Source: Isohypsibius dastychi (lineage: Eukaryota > Tardigrada > Eutardigrada > Parachela > Isohypsibiidae). From it: a stretch of 12,354 nucleotides of DNA. Positions 1 to 8,060 of this stretch are shown here, piece by piece. The first letter of the stretch is position 1. The number at the start of each line of letters is the position of its first letter. The notes below the pieces were generated by a model, which worked only from the letters and a program-made list of their open reading frames with translations, did no database searches and was not told the origin of the DNA. Position numbers and translations under genes: made by a program. Location of the stretch: positions 1 to 12,354 of the forward strand of contig JAQIWT010001120.1 in assembly GCA_034696485.1 (NCBI GenBank). The letters are read 5' to 3'.

Positions 1-654
1 ACTCGTTCTCGGAAAGGGTGAAACTGACCAGTGGTGGACAAGAATATTCAGTGACTCTTACGGCCGGCAAAACCAAGAATGATTTTGTGGCGGATTTCGA
101 TGGACATAAAATGAACATTCAGGTCGATCCGAGAAAAAGTGATGACTGCTCAAAGTTTGATCTGGTTATTGACGGAAGGAGGAGTAAATTTAAAGCTGTT
201 CGAGATGACCAGTCAGTTCATTTATTCAAGCAGGTAATATTACACCGATACCCCCCCCCCCGCAGAGTGTGACCTTTCACTTGTGTATTGTGATTCCAGG
301 ATAGCACAGTGAGTTTCGAAGTTCCGGCGTTCAAGTACGAATCACTCTTATCTTCATCCGAATCCGGAAGTGGGGAGGCGCATGCGCCGATGCCGGGTGT
401 TATTGAGAAGATTCTTGTCGAACCTGGTCAGACTGTCAAACAAGGCGACCCGATTGTGATCATGATTGCCATGAAGATGGAGGTACGATTTCTTTTATTT
501 ATTTCGCTAGATTCAGATTGCTGGGATGACCTTTACTTTTGTTTTTCAGTATGTCATCAGAGCTCCGCGAGCTGGAATAATCCAGAGGGTGGCTTTCAAA
601 GTTGGAGACAACGTGAAGAAGATTGCTCAACTGGCTTATTACCAGGCAGAGTGA
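1..654 (+). CDS. MCCC1: Methylcrotonoyl-CoA carboxylase subunit alpha, C-terminal part (5' end outside window)
   Basis: The protein is the biotin-carrying subunit of mitochondrial 3-methylcrotonyl-CoA carboxylase, which acts in leucine breakdown. I read three exons: 1-233 (codons in frame from base 3), 300-482 and 550-654, joined by introns of 66 and 67 bp (234-299, 483-549), all phase 0. The last ~70 residues form a biotinyl/lipoyl domain: APMPGVIEKI, then VIMIAMKME. The AMKM lysine codon at 474-476 is the expected biotinylation site. The final exon reads YVIRAPRAGIIQRV and ends ...AQLAYYQAE before TGA. The segment before the domain (SVHLFKQ, then DSTVSFEVPAFKYESLL) resembles the linker of MCC alpha more than that of propionyl-CoA or pyruvate carboxylase. 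The biotin carboxylase domain lies upstream of the window. The next gene is tail-to-tail, with 131 bp between stop codons. PCC alpha is the main alternative and is less likely. Confidence 0.88.
251..261. repeat. Poly-C run (11 C) in an intron
   Basis: An uninterrupted run of 11 C lies in the first intron of the MCC gene, 37 bp upstream of the acceptor AG at 298-299. A second AG follows directly (CGCAG, 261-265) but would shift the frame, so the later acceptor is preferred. The run is a likely place for length polymorphism or assembly error. Confidence 0.9.
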
Positions 655-785
655 AATTATGGGATTTTGTTGAAGATGTCTCCTAAACTAACGTGGTTTT
701 AATGTTGTTGTTTTTAAAATTGTTTCTGACTTAACAATCAATGCTGCTTGAAATGGCTTTCCGGTGAGAGGTTCTTCACGGTTAT
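655..785. other. Convergent intergenic gap between MCC and LRRC27-like genes
   Basis: These 131 bp hold the 3' UTR starts of two convergent genes. I see no AATAAA on either strand, so the two transcripts may overlap at their 3' ends or use variant poly(A) signals. Confidence 0.6.
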
Positions 786-2193
786 CTAAGTTAATGTTCT
801 GTTTGAAATTCGTCTCCGTTGGTGCATTGCTTTACTGAGTTTCCGCAACTCCTGCATATTCTGCGCCGCCTGTTCCAGTAACATCTCGGAAGAACAGTTC
901 GGATTACTTGTGGTGGAGCTCAGAGTCATCCGTTCCATAAGCTGTCGAACATTTTCTCTGATGTCGGCAATTTCAGATTCCGTCCGGATATTCTCGAGTC
1001 CGAGCATTCCGGTCCTACAGAGTTCGCTATCTTTTTCCTCATCGATTTCTTGTAAAGTGCTATGAAAAGCGTCTCCGAACGGTGGAATCAACGGAGGCTC
1101 TTGGATTTCACCGGACTGTAGTTTTCGTATCTTGAGAATCTGATCGGTCTTGGCTTGACCTTTCCATTTTTCGTCATATTGGAACTTCCTACAATTCATC
1201 TGTCGTCTCGTAATCGTAATGTGTGTATGTTTCAGAAAATTGTACTGGAGTCGTTCGTATTCTTTCAACGCAGCGGCATTTCTCAATTTTTTGATCTGTT
1301 GGATCCTCGAAATTTTCGCTTGAAGTAAGAGCCGATCGGAGCTGGGAAGATTTGGAACCGGAAGTTTGATGCGGTCATCCGTGTCCAGATAAGCTGAGCT
1401 TAAAGAAACAATATGTGGATTTTTGGAAATAAATCAAGAGAGGTGGATTTACCTGGTCCGACTGAATTTTCTTGAACTGAGCTTTGACGGAATATTTAAT
1501 CTAGAAGAGGGCGCTTTCGATCTGGTCTTGAAAATTTTCCTTGTAGAAACTTTTTTGAACGGGTCTGTAAGGAAGAAGAACTTTTGAAGAACTTTGAAAA
1601 CGGGGAAGATCTTTTGTGATACTTACTTTCTGGCGACATTTCTGGCTGCTCAGTTGGTTCGATCCCCGCCAGTTTCTGCAAAAGATATATCCTGACAGCA
1701 TCACATCCTTTCTGAACTATTTCCGGTGGCGGAAACGTGAGTGGGTTTCCGGCTAAATGCAGCGCGTTCAAGTTGTAGCATTGACCTGTTCAGAACCTCA
1801 GTTAGTAAACTGTCTTTCATGAGAGTGACGGCTTGATTGAGTTACCCAGCTCAAACGGCAGTTCTTGAATGAGGTTGTTATCCAAAAGTAAACATTCGAG
1901 GTGTTTCAAAAGTCCGATCTCGGGAGGCAGAAAGGTGAGCTTGTTGGAGCGGAGATCGAGCCATTGTAATTTCAGGCAAGCAGGAAATAGAGTCGGTGGA
2001 ATGGATGAAAGGTTGTTGTCGCTGAGGTACACAAACTATCATCAATCGATATGTTTGCGAAGATCGCTTTTCAAAAGCAACGGATTTCAACGGATCTTAC
2101 TTTGATATGCTGGGAATCGGCTACGAAATCTGGCAGCGCGGACAAACTACGATTGCTCAAGTCTACTTGGTCTGAAACATCTGCTGTATTCAT
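786..2193 (-). CDS. LRRC27: Leucine-rich repeat protein, LRRC27-like
   Basis: This is a complete gene on the minus strand. Exons are 2193-2101, 2035-1846, 1785-1627, 1564-1453 and 1398-786, with introns of 65, 60, 62 and 54 bp. The coding length is 1167 nt (388 residues). Intron 2 carries a TTTACTAAC-type branch point. Five leucine-rich repeats fill residues ~9-125: VDLSNRSLSALP, VYLSDNNLSSIP, WLDLRSNKLTFLP, LLLDNNLIQELP and ALHLAGNPLTFPP. The segment FPPPEIVQKGCDAVRIYL closely follows the last repeat of vertebrate LRRC27 (FPPQLVVQKG...AI). A basic linker follows, then a helical, probably coiled-coil C-terminus. I chose the start at 2193 because it has A at -3 and precedes the first repeat directly. 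The frame is open upstream to another ATG at 2271. LRRC27 function is poorly known, so no role is assigned. Confidence 0.8.
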
Positions 2194-2489
2194 TATTGCG
2201 AAAAAAATCAACGATACAACATTCACAATATCATAACAAAAGCTAGAAATCGTTTTGTATCCAGGTGACACAGCAACCCTGAGTGGACGCGACTTCTGCT
2301 GATGTCAGATGGTCAACCCTGGTAGATCGGTACACCCCGCTGAGTTTCGAAATCGCTTAAAAACCATTCTGAAGAATCACAGGCAAGACATACAGTAAAC
2401 TGGTCAAATTACAACAAAGAAACGAGCACTGACAGGATATCTTCATCAACTATCGCACAAGCAGAACTTCGTGATGTTTGACTGAGTGA
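2194..2489. promoter_or_regulatory. Intergenic stretch: LRRC27 5' flank and scratch 3' flank
   Basis: The 296 bp separate the stop of the scratch gene from the start of the LRRC27-like gene. Both lie on the minus strand, so this segment must hold the scratch 3' UTR and the promoter of LRRC27. I see no clear TATA box, poly(A) signal or repeat. Confidence 0.45.
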
Positions 2490-3566
2490 TCAGAGGTCAT
2501 CCTCCTCCTCTGGCTGCTCGATGTGATGTTTTGAGCATGAGGCTTCTTCGTGTTTGGTCAGATAGCTCCTGAGTGCGAAAGATTTCCCACATGCTTTACA
2601 AATGTGTGGCTTTTCTGTAGAATGAGTCTGAAAAAATGTTTAACGTTGGATCGGTCTTTTCAATGCAGTCGCGCCGCTGAAGGAAACAAACCTGGATATG
2701 AGCTCTCAAATTTGATTTGTCGGCGAATGTTTTTTGGCATTTGTTGCACTGAAAAGGTCGCTCTCCGGTATGAGTCCGCAAATGTCCCTGTAGAAAGAAG
2801 CGGTTGAACGGACCAACGCTTTACGGACGTTAACAAAGGGACTGATGTACCTGAAGAAGCCATTGACGGCTGAAGCGTTTTTTACAAAACGGGCATTCGC
2901 AACTTTGCACATGAGTCTGAACGTGCTACAATAGAACTAAAGCTACATTTTTGTACTGTAACATGAGACACCAACAGCAATTCTATGGTGTATAGCGGTA
3001 AATTTTAAGTAATTTAAGCAATGTTTTTTCACGCTTATTCATCTTACCATGTTGTAAGCCGGTGATGAGACATAAATGCGATCGCAATGAGGACACTGTC
3101 TGGCTTTCTTATCCAAAATACTCCTGTGAGTTTGCCTGTGTCTAGTCAAGTTGCTAGCAGTAGTGTACCGCTTCCCACAATCTGGACACTCAAAAGTTGC
3201 ATGAACCTCATCAAGGCTCTTCTGACCACCATCTTGCACATGAGAAATCTCACGAGACTGGCGAGGCTTCCTGAATCGCTTCTTTGGTTTATGCTCCTCT
3301 TGGGTGGGCGGGCTTTCTGATTGGTCGCTCACCTCAGGCGCAGGTAAGCTGAGTGGGTCATCTTTGTCGCATTCGATGAGCGAGGGCTCTGGTTGGTCAA
3401 AGAGTGTAGGCCTCTCTAAAACAATTGGGATCTCGGTGGATGGAAAACGGAAATCAGGTGGTTGAAATGGAGAGATGAATGGATGAAATTGATCGGACAC
3501 ATTTTCACTAATTGGTTTCCGATTTGAAGAATATCGTTTTGTGGAAAACAGAAAAGCGCGAGGCAT
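2490..3566 (-). CDS. scrt: Scratch-family (Snail superfamily) C2H2 zinc-finger transcription factor
   Basis: This is a complete four-exon gene: 3566-3048, 2925-2851, 2787-2692 and 2627-2490. Introns are 122, 63 and 64 bp, all phase 0, and the product is 275 residues. It opens with MPRAFLF, a SNAG repressor motif (Snail/Scratch usually begin MPRSFL). Five zinc fingers lie at about residues 127-147, 158-178, 184-204, 212-232 and 240-261. Key segments are [15 protein letters not shown] (finger 1), [20 protein letters not shown] (finger 3) and [14 protein letters not shown] (finger 4). Finger 5, [15 protein letters not shown], is the C2HC type seen at the end of Snail-family proteins. Finger 1 and its link to finger 2 match Scratch better than Snail. 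Scratch proteins bind E-box DNA in the nucleus and repress transcription, often in neural precursors. Three introns cut fingers 2, 3 and 4. The tail ends EQPEEEDDL. Confidence 0.9.
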
Positions 3567-4028
3567 TTTCGCAAAAACCAAGATGGAGGAACGCTGTTTT
3601 GTAAAATTGAAAGTCGACAACAACCTGCTGAAGAAAGTTTGGAGCGCCTTTTGCGATTCTCTTTCGAAATGTGAATCTCGGTCGTTGGGAATGCTCATTT
3701 AGGAAGCGGTGGTTTGAAAATAGATTTGGTCTGACGATAGGCCTGAGATGAGAGATAGAGGATTCGCATCTGTTGCACATTTTAAGAAATTCCGGTCAAC
3801 TTTTAATGAATGCGCTACTCTCTGTCTCTGTCTCATTTGGACAGCTTCTGTGCGAATGGATTTGAATCTGGATCAACAGTTGCCTGAACACCAAGAGCAT
3901 ATGAGGAGAGTGGAATGAGATGATTTCAAACGATCTTCTTCACTGTAATTGTGAGTTGGAACTGATAGCCACGACCACCCACTGATTCAATTTCAAACAG
4001 CAAAATTCATAGGAAATATGAAGTAAGA
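3567..4028. promoter_or_regulatory. 5' flank of the scratch gene
   Basis: These ~460 bp lie upstream of the SNAG start codon. An in-frame minus-strand ATG at 3698-3696 would add 44 residues. It has a weak context (T at -3), and an in-frame TAA lies directly before it (3701-3699). The ATG at 3566 has A at -3 and gives the N-terminal SNAG motif. A short CT-rich run (ctctgtctctgtctc) lies near 3820-3835. No clear TATA box was found here. A TTTTATAAC on the minus strand near 4127-4135 is inside repeat copy A. Confidence 0.4.
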
Positions 4029-4600
4029 AATGGATGTACATGGGTAAAAGGTCACAGAGAATCCAAATTTAATAACAAAATCAAATCGAATCCGGCGTTT
4101 GTTTGTGGAAGTTTCTACTTTTTTGTTATAAAATGTTCACAGCTCGTCATCCCTTTAAAGTTCAAAAATGTTGGAAAGTTGATCCAAGTCATTTGCAATT
4201 GTTGCGTAACAATCATGCCGGGATGCATGGCTGCTATTTATATCATAGGAGCATCAGCATAAGCGTGATGTTACATCGATCATTTACCATGAGGGTAATC
4301 AAGGATTCAATGGATTCCATTAGGCGCTACAGAAAGTGCTCAGGTGTTAAAGAGAAAGACTTCCGGTAAGCCGCTGTTTTTTGGTTGCGCGTGCGCTCGC
4401 AGAAGATTATACTCAACGGAAAAAAATCTTCTTTTACGACTCACACATCGGGAATAAATTTCGCATGTGAGCTCACAACGTTCGTTTATCCCAAGAAATT
4501 ATTGACATTTTTATCTGAAGCTGGATTAAATCACTAAGGAACTGCCGAGTTTACCAGGTACTACGTCCGACAACGCTGACTGGTTCCAGTTTCTCAAAAA
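4029..4600 (+). repeat. Dispersed noncoding repeat, copy A
   Basis: This segment matches 7422-8060 in the same orientation and block order. Shared blocks are AATGGATGTAC (4029-4039), a GTCAC-containing stretch near 4051, a 20-bp identical block (4196-4215: CAATTGTTGCGTAACAATCA), GGCTGCT (near 4229), a 28-bp identical block (4324-4351, beginning GCGCTACAGAAAG), AGACTTCCGG just after it, and CTGGATTAAATCAC (4521-4534). Sequence between blocks is heavily diverged, with indels. No convincing protein, terminal inverted repeat or target-site duplication was seen. It lies between the 3' end of the SOCS-box gene and the 5' side of scratch. The outer limits are approximate. Confidence 0.7.
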
Positions 4601-4843
4601 ACGATCCCTCATTTTCCTGTTGAATGAGCCTCAAAAAATTGAGTCTGCATTCCGGAACCCACAATTTTTGCTATTTTATCGCACCAAAACAGTAACTATT
4701 ATTTACTTAATTGAGAATGATTGTACTTTCAATAAAGTCTGAGATCATAGCACAGCATCGCGAAATTTAAGTACCCTGTTGATCAACAGAAAAGAAAAAG
4801 AATAAACAGCCCGATTTCGAAAATTGCACAAGTCTAAGAATCT
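4601..4843. other. 3' flank of the SOCS-box gene
   Basis: This AT-rich segment holds the 3' UTR of the minus-strand SOCS-box gene. I see no minus-strand AATAAA. Plus-strand AATAAA motifs occur near 4731 and 4801, but no plus-strand gene is evident that would use them. Confidence 0.4.
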
Positions 4844-6745
4844 TCAAAAGTCACTGTCAGTCTCAATATCTGTTTCATACTCAGTCTCAGTTTCACTGTC
4901 AGAAGTGTCAGGGTACTTAGGGATTTCCTCATAATCTTTCCGCAAGTCCTTGAACAAAACCAGGTCGCACATCGCTGGTGGAATCATACTTCGAACTTCG
5001 AGAGGAATGATCAAACGCGGTTTAACTGGGATGTCCCGGAAAAGCTTCCTTGAATCCGGGAATCTTTCATCCTTATCCGGAATCAGCCAGCTCTTCCGAA
5101 TCGCAGCTACAGAGATGATTTTCAAGCTTGGAAACTTTCTGCCAACTCCACTTGCTTCGCTCAATGTCAGCAGAAAAGAATGCGGACAATAACATCCAGA
5201 CCTTCGAATCATCTCTTCCAACAAAACGGCGACTTTTTTCGTCCGATCATGTGCATCACCCCAGTGGAACTTTGATTTATCCTCCGTTTTCAGATCGGGA
5301 AACTCCAATTCAATTCCACGAGTCAGACATAAGTGAACGATGGTGTAAATATATGTCAGGGCACTTTCGCTTAGTGCGTATGTGAACGCTTCAGGTGGCG
5401 GCGCAAGGTGACCTTTCCCAAAAAGAAAGTCCCAGTCTCCTTCGTGATGGTCCAGTTTATCCAATATATCCGGATCTTTGCGTAGATACTGACTACAAGA
5501 TAAAAACTGATGAGGTTTAAAATTTAAGATCGACATCGATTTACATCGAGCCATCATCAAACCGCTAACAACGGTGTTCGATCAAACAGAAAACACAGAA
5601 CGATGTCGAACGAAACCCAGCTACGTATACTTAGATGACACAAATTGGCGTCGATCATCATCGTACACGAGAAAAAATATGAACGAAAAACGCGCAAGTG
5701 TCCGATGTTACGATCATGCAAAAATTAAATATTACTTTAAGATGTTGTTTAACTTCTAACACAGTTACTGTAGTATATGACATGTTTCCGTGCTAGCAAA
5801 GTAACTTCGCTAGTATAGCGTGAACACAAAATTAGCGGATGTTTGATTAACACGATAATGAACAAACATATGCCAACCGATTTTTAATTGGTTGAATAAT
5901 TCAAAATAATGTGTCACAAACACTTGCAAGACTTTCCCGTTCAGAAAAAGCTGACTAACCTAATTGGCCATTGAAGAACTGTCGTTCGTACTTCCGGTGC
6001 AAAAAATCCGTTCAACGGCGTAATCGTCTTCAAATCCATCTTGGTTTTCCCTTCGACCATCAAATCGAAAATCCGCCCAAGTTGTTCGATATTGTCGATC
6101 GGTCTGAGTGGCCGATCATAGAAAGTCTCATCAAATACCATAAAAACGAAGTCACTTGGAAAGATGGCGCCATTATCGACAAATAATTGTAGAAGCGGGA
6201 TATTATCGTTTAAAAACGTCCACGACAAGCAGTTCTCAAGCTGACTTTCACGCAACTTTGACAGAGCATGCTTTTCCTTGATGAGAAATTCAATATCGTC
6301 CAAAGCGGTTTCCATCTCACGGAAGACGATCCTTTGTACGATCATTCGCACAAAAGGCACGTCGGCGTGATCCCTATCAGAGACACCGTCGTACCAATAA
6401 TCGAATAATGCAGAAACATCAGCTCCATTTTGAATCAGTGTTTTTAGAAGTAGAAGATGAGTTTCGGAGCTGGGTTTGTAATCGTCTGTTTGGCCGACAG
6501 AAGTTGCAGCTTGAACGAGTAATTCGTCCAACTGTCGCTTTCCCAGGTTAACAAGTCCAACCTTTTCTAGCTTCATGGTGTGGTCGTGAATGGAATGAGA
6601 TTCGAGGTAGGATATGATTTTTCCCAGATTTATAAAACCAATCAGCTAAATACAAAACAGAAAAATTTCGATTGAGACTGGGAACATTATCGGTGGTTTT
6701 GCTTACCTCGCCTATAGAAAGTTCCCTCCTCCGAAAAAAGGCCAT
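4844..6745 (-). CDS. Ankyrin-like protein with probable C-terminal SOCS box
   Basis: I read three exons: 6745-6707, 6645-5960 and 5492-4844, with introns of 61 and 467 bp. The joins are phase 0 (GAG|GTAAGC) and phase 2 (TTAG|GTTAGT to TTGTAG|TC), giving 457 residues. The N-terminal half holds degenerate ankyrin-like helical pairs, for example LLKTLIQNGADVSAL (residues ~79-93) and NIPLLQLFVDNGAIFP (~161-176). Residues 364-373 (SLKIISVAAI, followed by RKSW) fit an elongin BC box with Ser in the usual Cys position. Residues 394-402 (RDIPVKPRL) resemble a Cul5 box. Together they suggest an ASB-like substrate adaptor of a Cullin-RING ubiquitin ligase; this is inference. The C-terminus is a strongly acidic S/T/E/D tail (SDSETETEYETDIETDSDF). 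The start has an ideal context (A at -3, G at +4). I recognise no direct orthologue, and its substrate is unknown. Confidence 0.7.
5791..5815. repeat. 25-bp imperfect palindrome in the large intron of the SOCS-box gene
   Basis: The sequence has two 12-bp arms, TGCTAGCAAAGT and ACTTCGCTAGTA, around one central A. Ten of twelve positions pair as an inverted repeat. The second arm runs into a smaller near-palindrome, CGCTAGTATAGCG (5808-5820). It lies in the 467-bp intron 5959-5493, the second longest in the window. Confidence 0.75.
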
Positions 6746-6921
6746 GCTCTCGATGGGAAAATGGTACTTGTTCCGTCGAACTAAGTGAGGATTGGTGTGG
6801 TCCACAAACCGCTGGAATACAGTTGCAATCAAACAAAATACAATGAAGCAGAAAATAAAAGGACAAAGAAAAGCGGAATTTCCCGAATTCCTAACTTCAC
6901 AGATAGGGCTGCCGCAATCTG

Positions 6922-6950
6922 GTGAGTGGTGAGTGCTGAGTGCTGAGTGC
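6922..6950 (+). repeat. Short tandem array of GTGAGTG/TGAGTGC units
   Basis: Four consecutive 7-8 bp units (GTGAGTG, GTGAGTGC, TGAGTGC, TGAGTGC) lie upstream of the SOCS-box gene. Confidence 0.75.
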
Positions 6951-7000
6951 AGACTGGTCAGCTCAGCAAGGAGCAGTGAAGAGCAAAAAGCAGAACAACA

Positions 7001-7082
7001 GGAGCAGTGTTTCCAAGAACAAAGAGAAGAAGAAGAGGAGCAGTGTTTCAAAGAACAAAGAGAAGAAGAAGAGGAGCAGTGT
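7001..7082 (+). repeat. 36-bp minisatellite, two full copies plus a partial third
   Basis: Units start at 7001, 7037 and 7073, each opening GGAGCAGTGT. The two full units differ at about one position (TTCCAAG against TTCAAAG). A related, more diverged unit opens at 6970 (GGAGCAGTGAA). The plus strand is purine-rich (GAAGAAGAAGAGG) and the minus strand pyrimidine-rich. Confidence 0.9.
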
Positions 7083-7421
7083 GGCAACTGGTCCTGGCTG
7101 GCTCAGCTCATGATCAGCTGTGAGTGGAGTACGCTCGATTGGTCCACTCCGCGTCCGCACGACTGGATGTGGTCAGAACACGGGATATGGGAGTGCGCTG
7201 AAAACCGAGTTTCACTCCGGAGGTGAACTTACTGACCCCACTCCATCGTTATGATAATACCCTGGCGCTCTTTCGCTTTATTAAACGGAGGTAGAAGAGT
7301 GGGTTATCCATTGCTAATTACACTGGAGTTATAAGAGTGGAGAGATAAGAGTGAGAGCCATAAAACGAGTCTCCCAAAAACGTGAGTCACCTGGGAAAAA
7401 AAGATAAAAAAATGGATAACG

Positions 7422-8060
7422 AATGGATGTACTGTATGTACACGAGTTAAAGTTCACGGAAAATCCAGGGTTCGTAACGTACAAATCGTATTTATTCATG
7501 AAAATATCTACATGCGCTTGCGAAGTTGTTCACAACCCTTGATCACTTGAAATTTCCTAACTTTCGAAAGGTCACTTAATTCAAGGCCTTGACAATTGTT
7601 GCGTAACAATCAAGCCGGCACTCAAGGCTGCTTTTCACACCACAGAACAGAAGCACCAGCATACTGTAAGAGTGGAGTTATATCGACAATTTGCCATCCG
7701 GAAAATCATGGATTCAACAGATCCATTACGTACGCGCTACAGAAAGTGCTCAGGTGTTAAAAGGAAGACTTCCGGCGGGCTGGTGTTATTCGGTCGCACA
7801 TACATTTCGCTCAACATTTGTTCAGTTGGACCTATTTTCTCACGCCAGGCACGTTTTTCCGCGATCGTTTTTTACGATCTGATTTCGTTACTTTTAAGAT
7901 TATGGACGCCATCAGGAATTAGGATTTCGACGTTTGATCGGCGTCTCCAAATCTGGATTAAATCACCAACGATCTGCCCGAGGCTCCGAACCGACGGTTC
8001 TACATCAGGTACGTTTAAAAAACCAGTTCCGACTGATTTTTCGGCCTTGAAAAAATGCTC
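7422..8060 (+). repeat. Dispersed noncoding repeat, copy B
   Basis: This is the partner of copy A. Blocks in order are AATGGATGTAC (7422-7432), AAAGTTCACGGAAAATCCA (from ~7449), the 20-bp identical block (7593-7612), AAGCCGGC...AAGGCTGCT, the 28-bp identical block (7734-7761), AGACTTCCGG, and CTGGATTAAATCAC (7953-7966). Spacing between the blocks is similar to copy A (141 against 128 bp, and 219 against 197 bp), with copy B slightly longer. A plus-strand frame is open from 7672 to 8133, but copy A has no matching open frame and the product resembles nothing I know. It lies between the LDH 3' end and the SOCS-box gene 5' flank. Confidence 0.7.

Larger units (their letters stand above)
6746..7421. 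promoter_or_regulatory. 5' flank of the SOCS-box gene, with simple repeats
   Basis: This stretch lies upstream of the minus-strand start at 6745. It holds a short GAGTG-rich array (6922-6950), a 36-bp minisatellite (7001-7082), and several copies of AGAGTGG/AAGAGTG between 7290 and 7360, including ATAAGAGTG twice about 15 bp apart. Minus-strand codons stay open from 6745 up to 7087, but that extension is low complexity (Ser/Cys runs) and then hydrophobic, so I treat it as noncoding. A plus-strand reading of the minisatellite gives only Glu/Gln-rich repeats. Confidence 0.5.

Noticed and set aside
2031-2100. Alternative acceptor CCTCAG for LRRC27 exon 2
   Set aside because: It breaks the reading frame with exon 1. 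The upstream GATAG acceptor keeps phase 0 and restores the leucine-rich repeat (HIKFVYLSDNNL).
3087-3320. Plus-strand open frame opposite scratch exon 1
   Set aside because: It is a shadow of the zinc-finger coding strand.
4103-4369. Plus-strand open frame across repeat copy A
   Set aside because: It is not kept in copy B, where the aligned region is shifted by indels; no protein likeness.
5574-5759. Short open plus-strand frame in the SOCS-box gene intron
   Set aside because: It has no domain, no splice partner and an AT-rich composition typical of the intron.
6933-7226. Glu/Gln/Cys-rich plus-strand frame over the minisatellite
   Set aside because: The protein repeat is a by-product of the 36-bp tandem repeat; there is no splice partner or recognisable domain.
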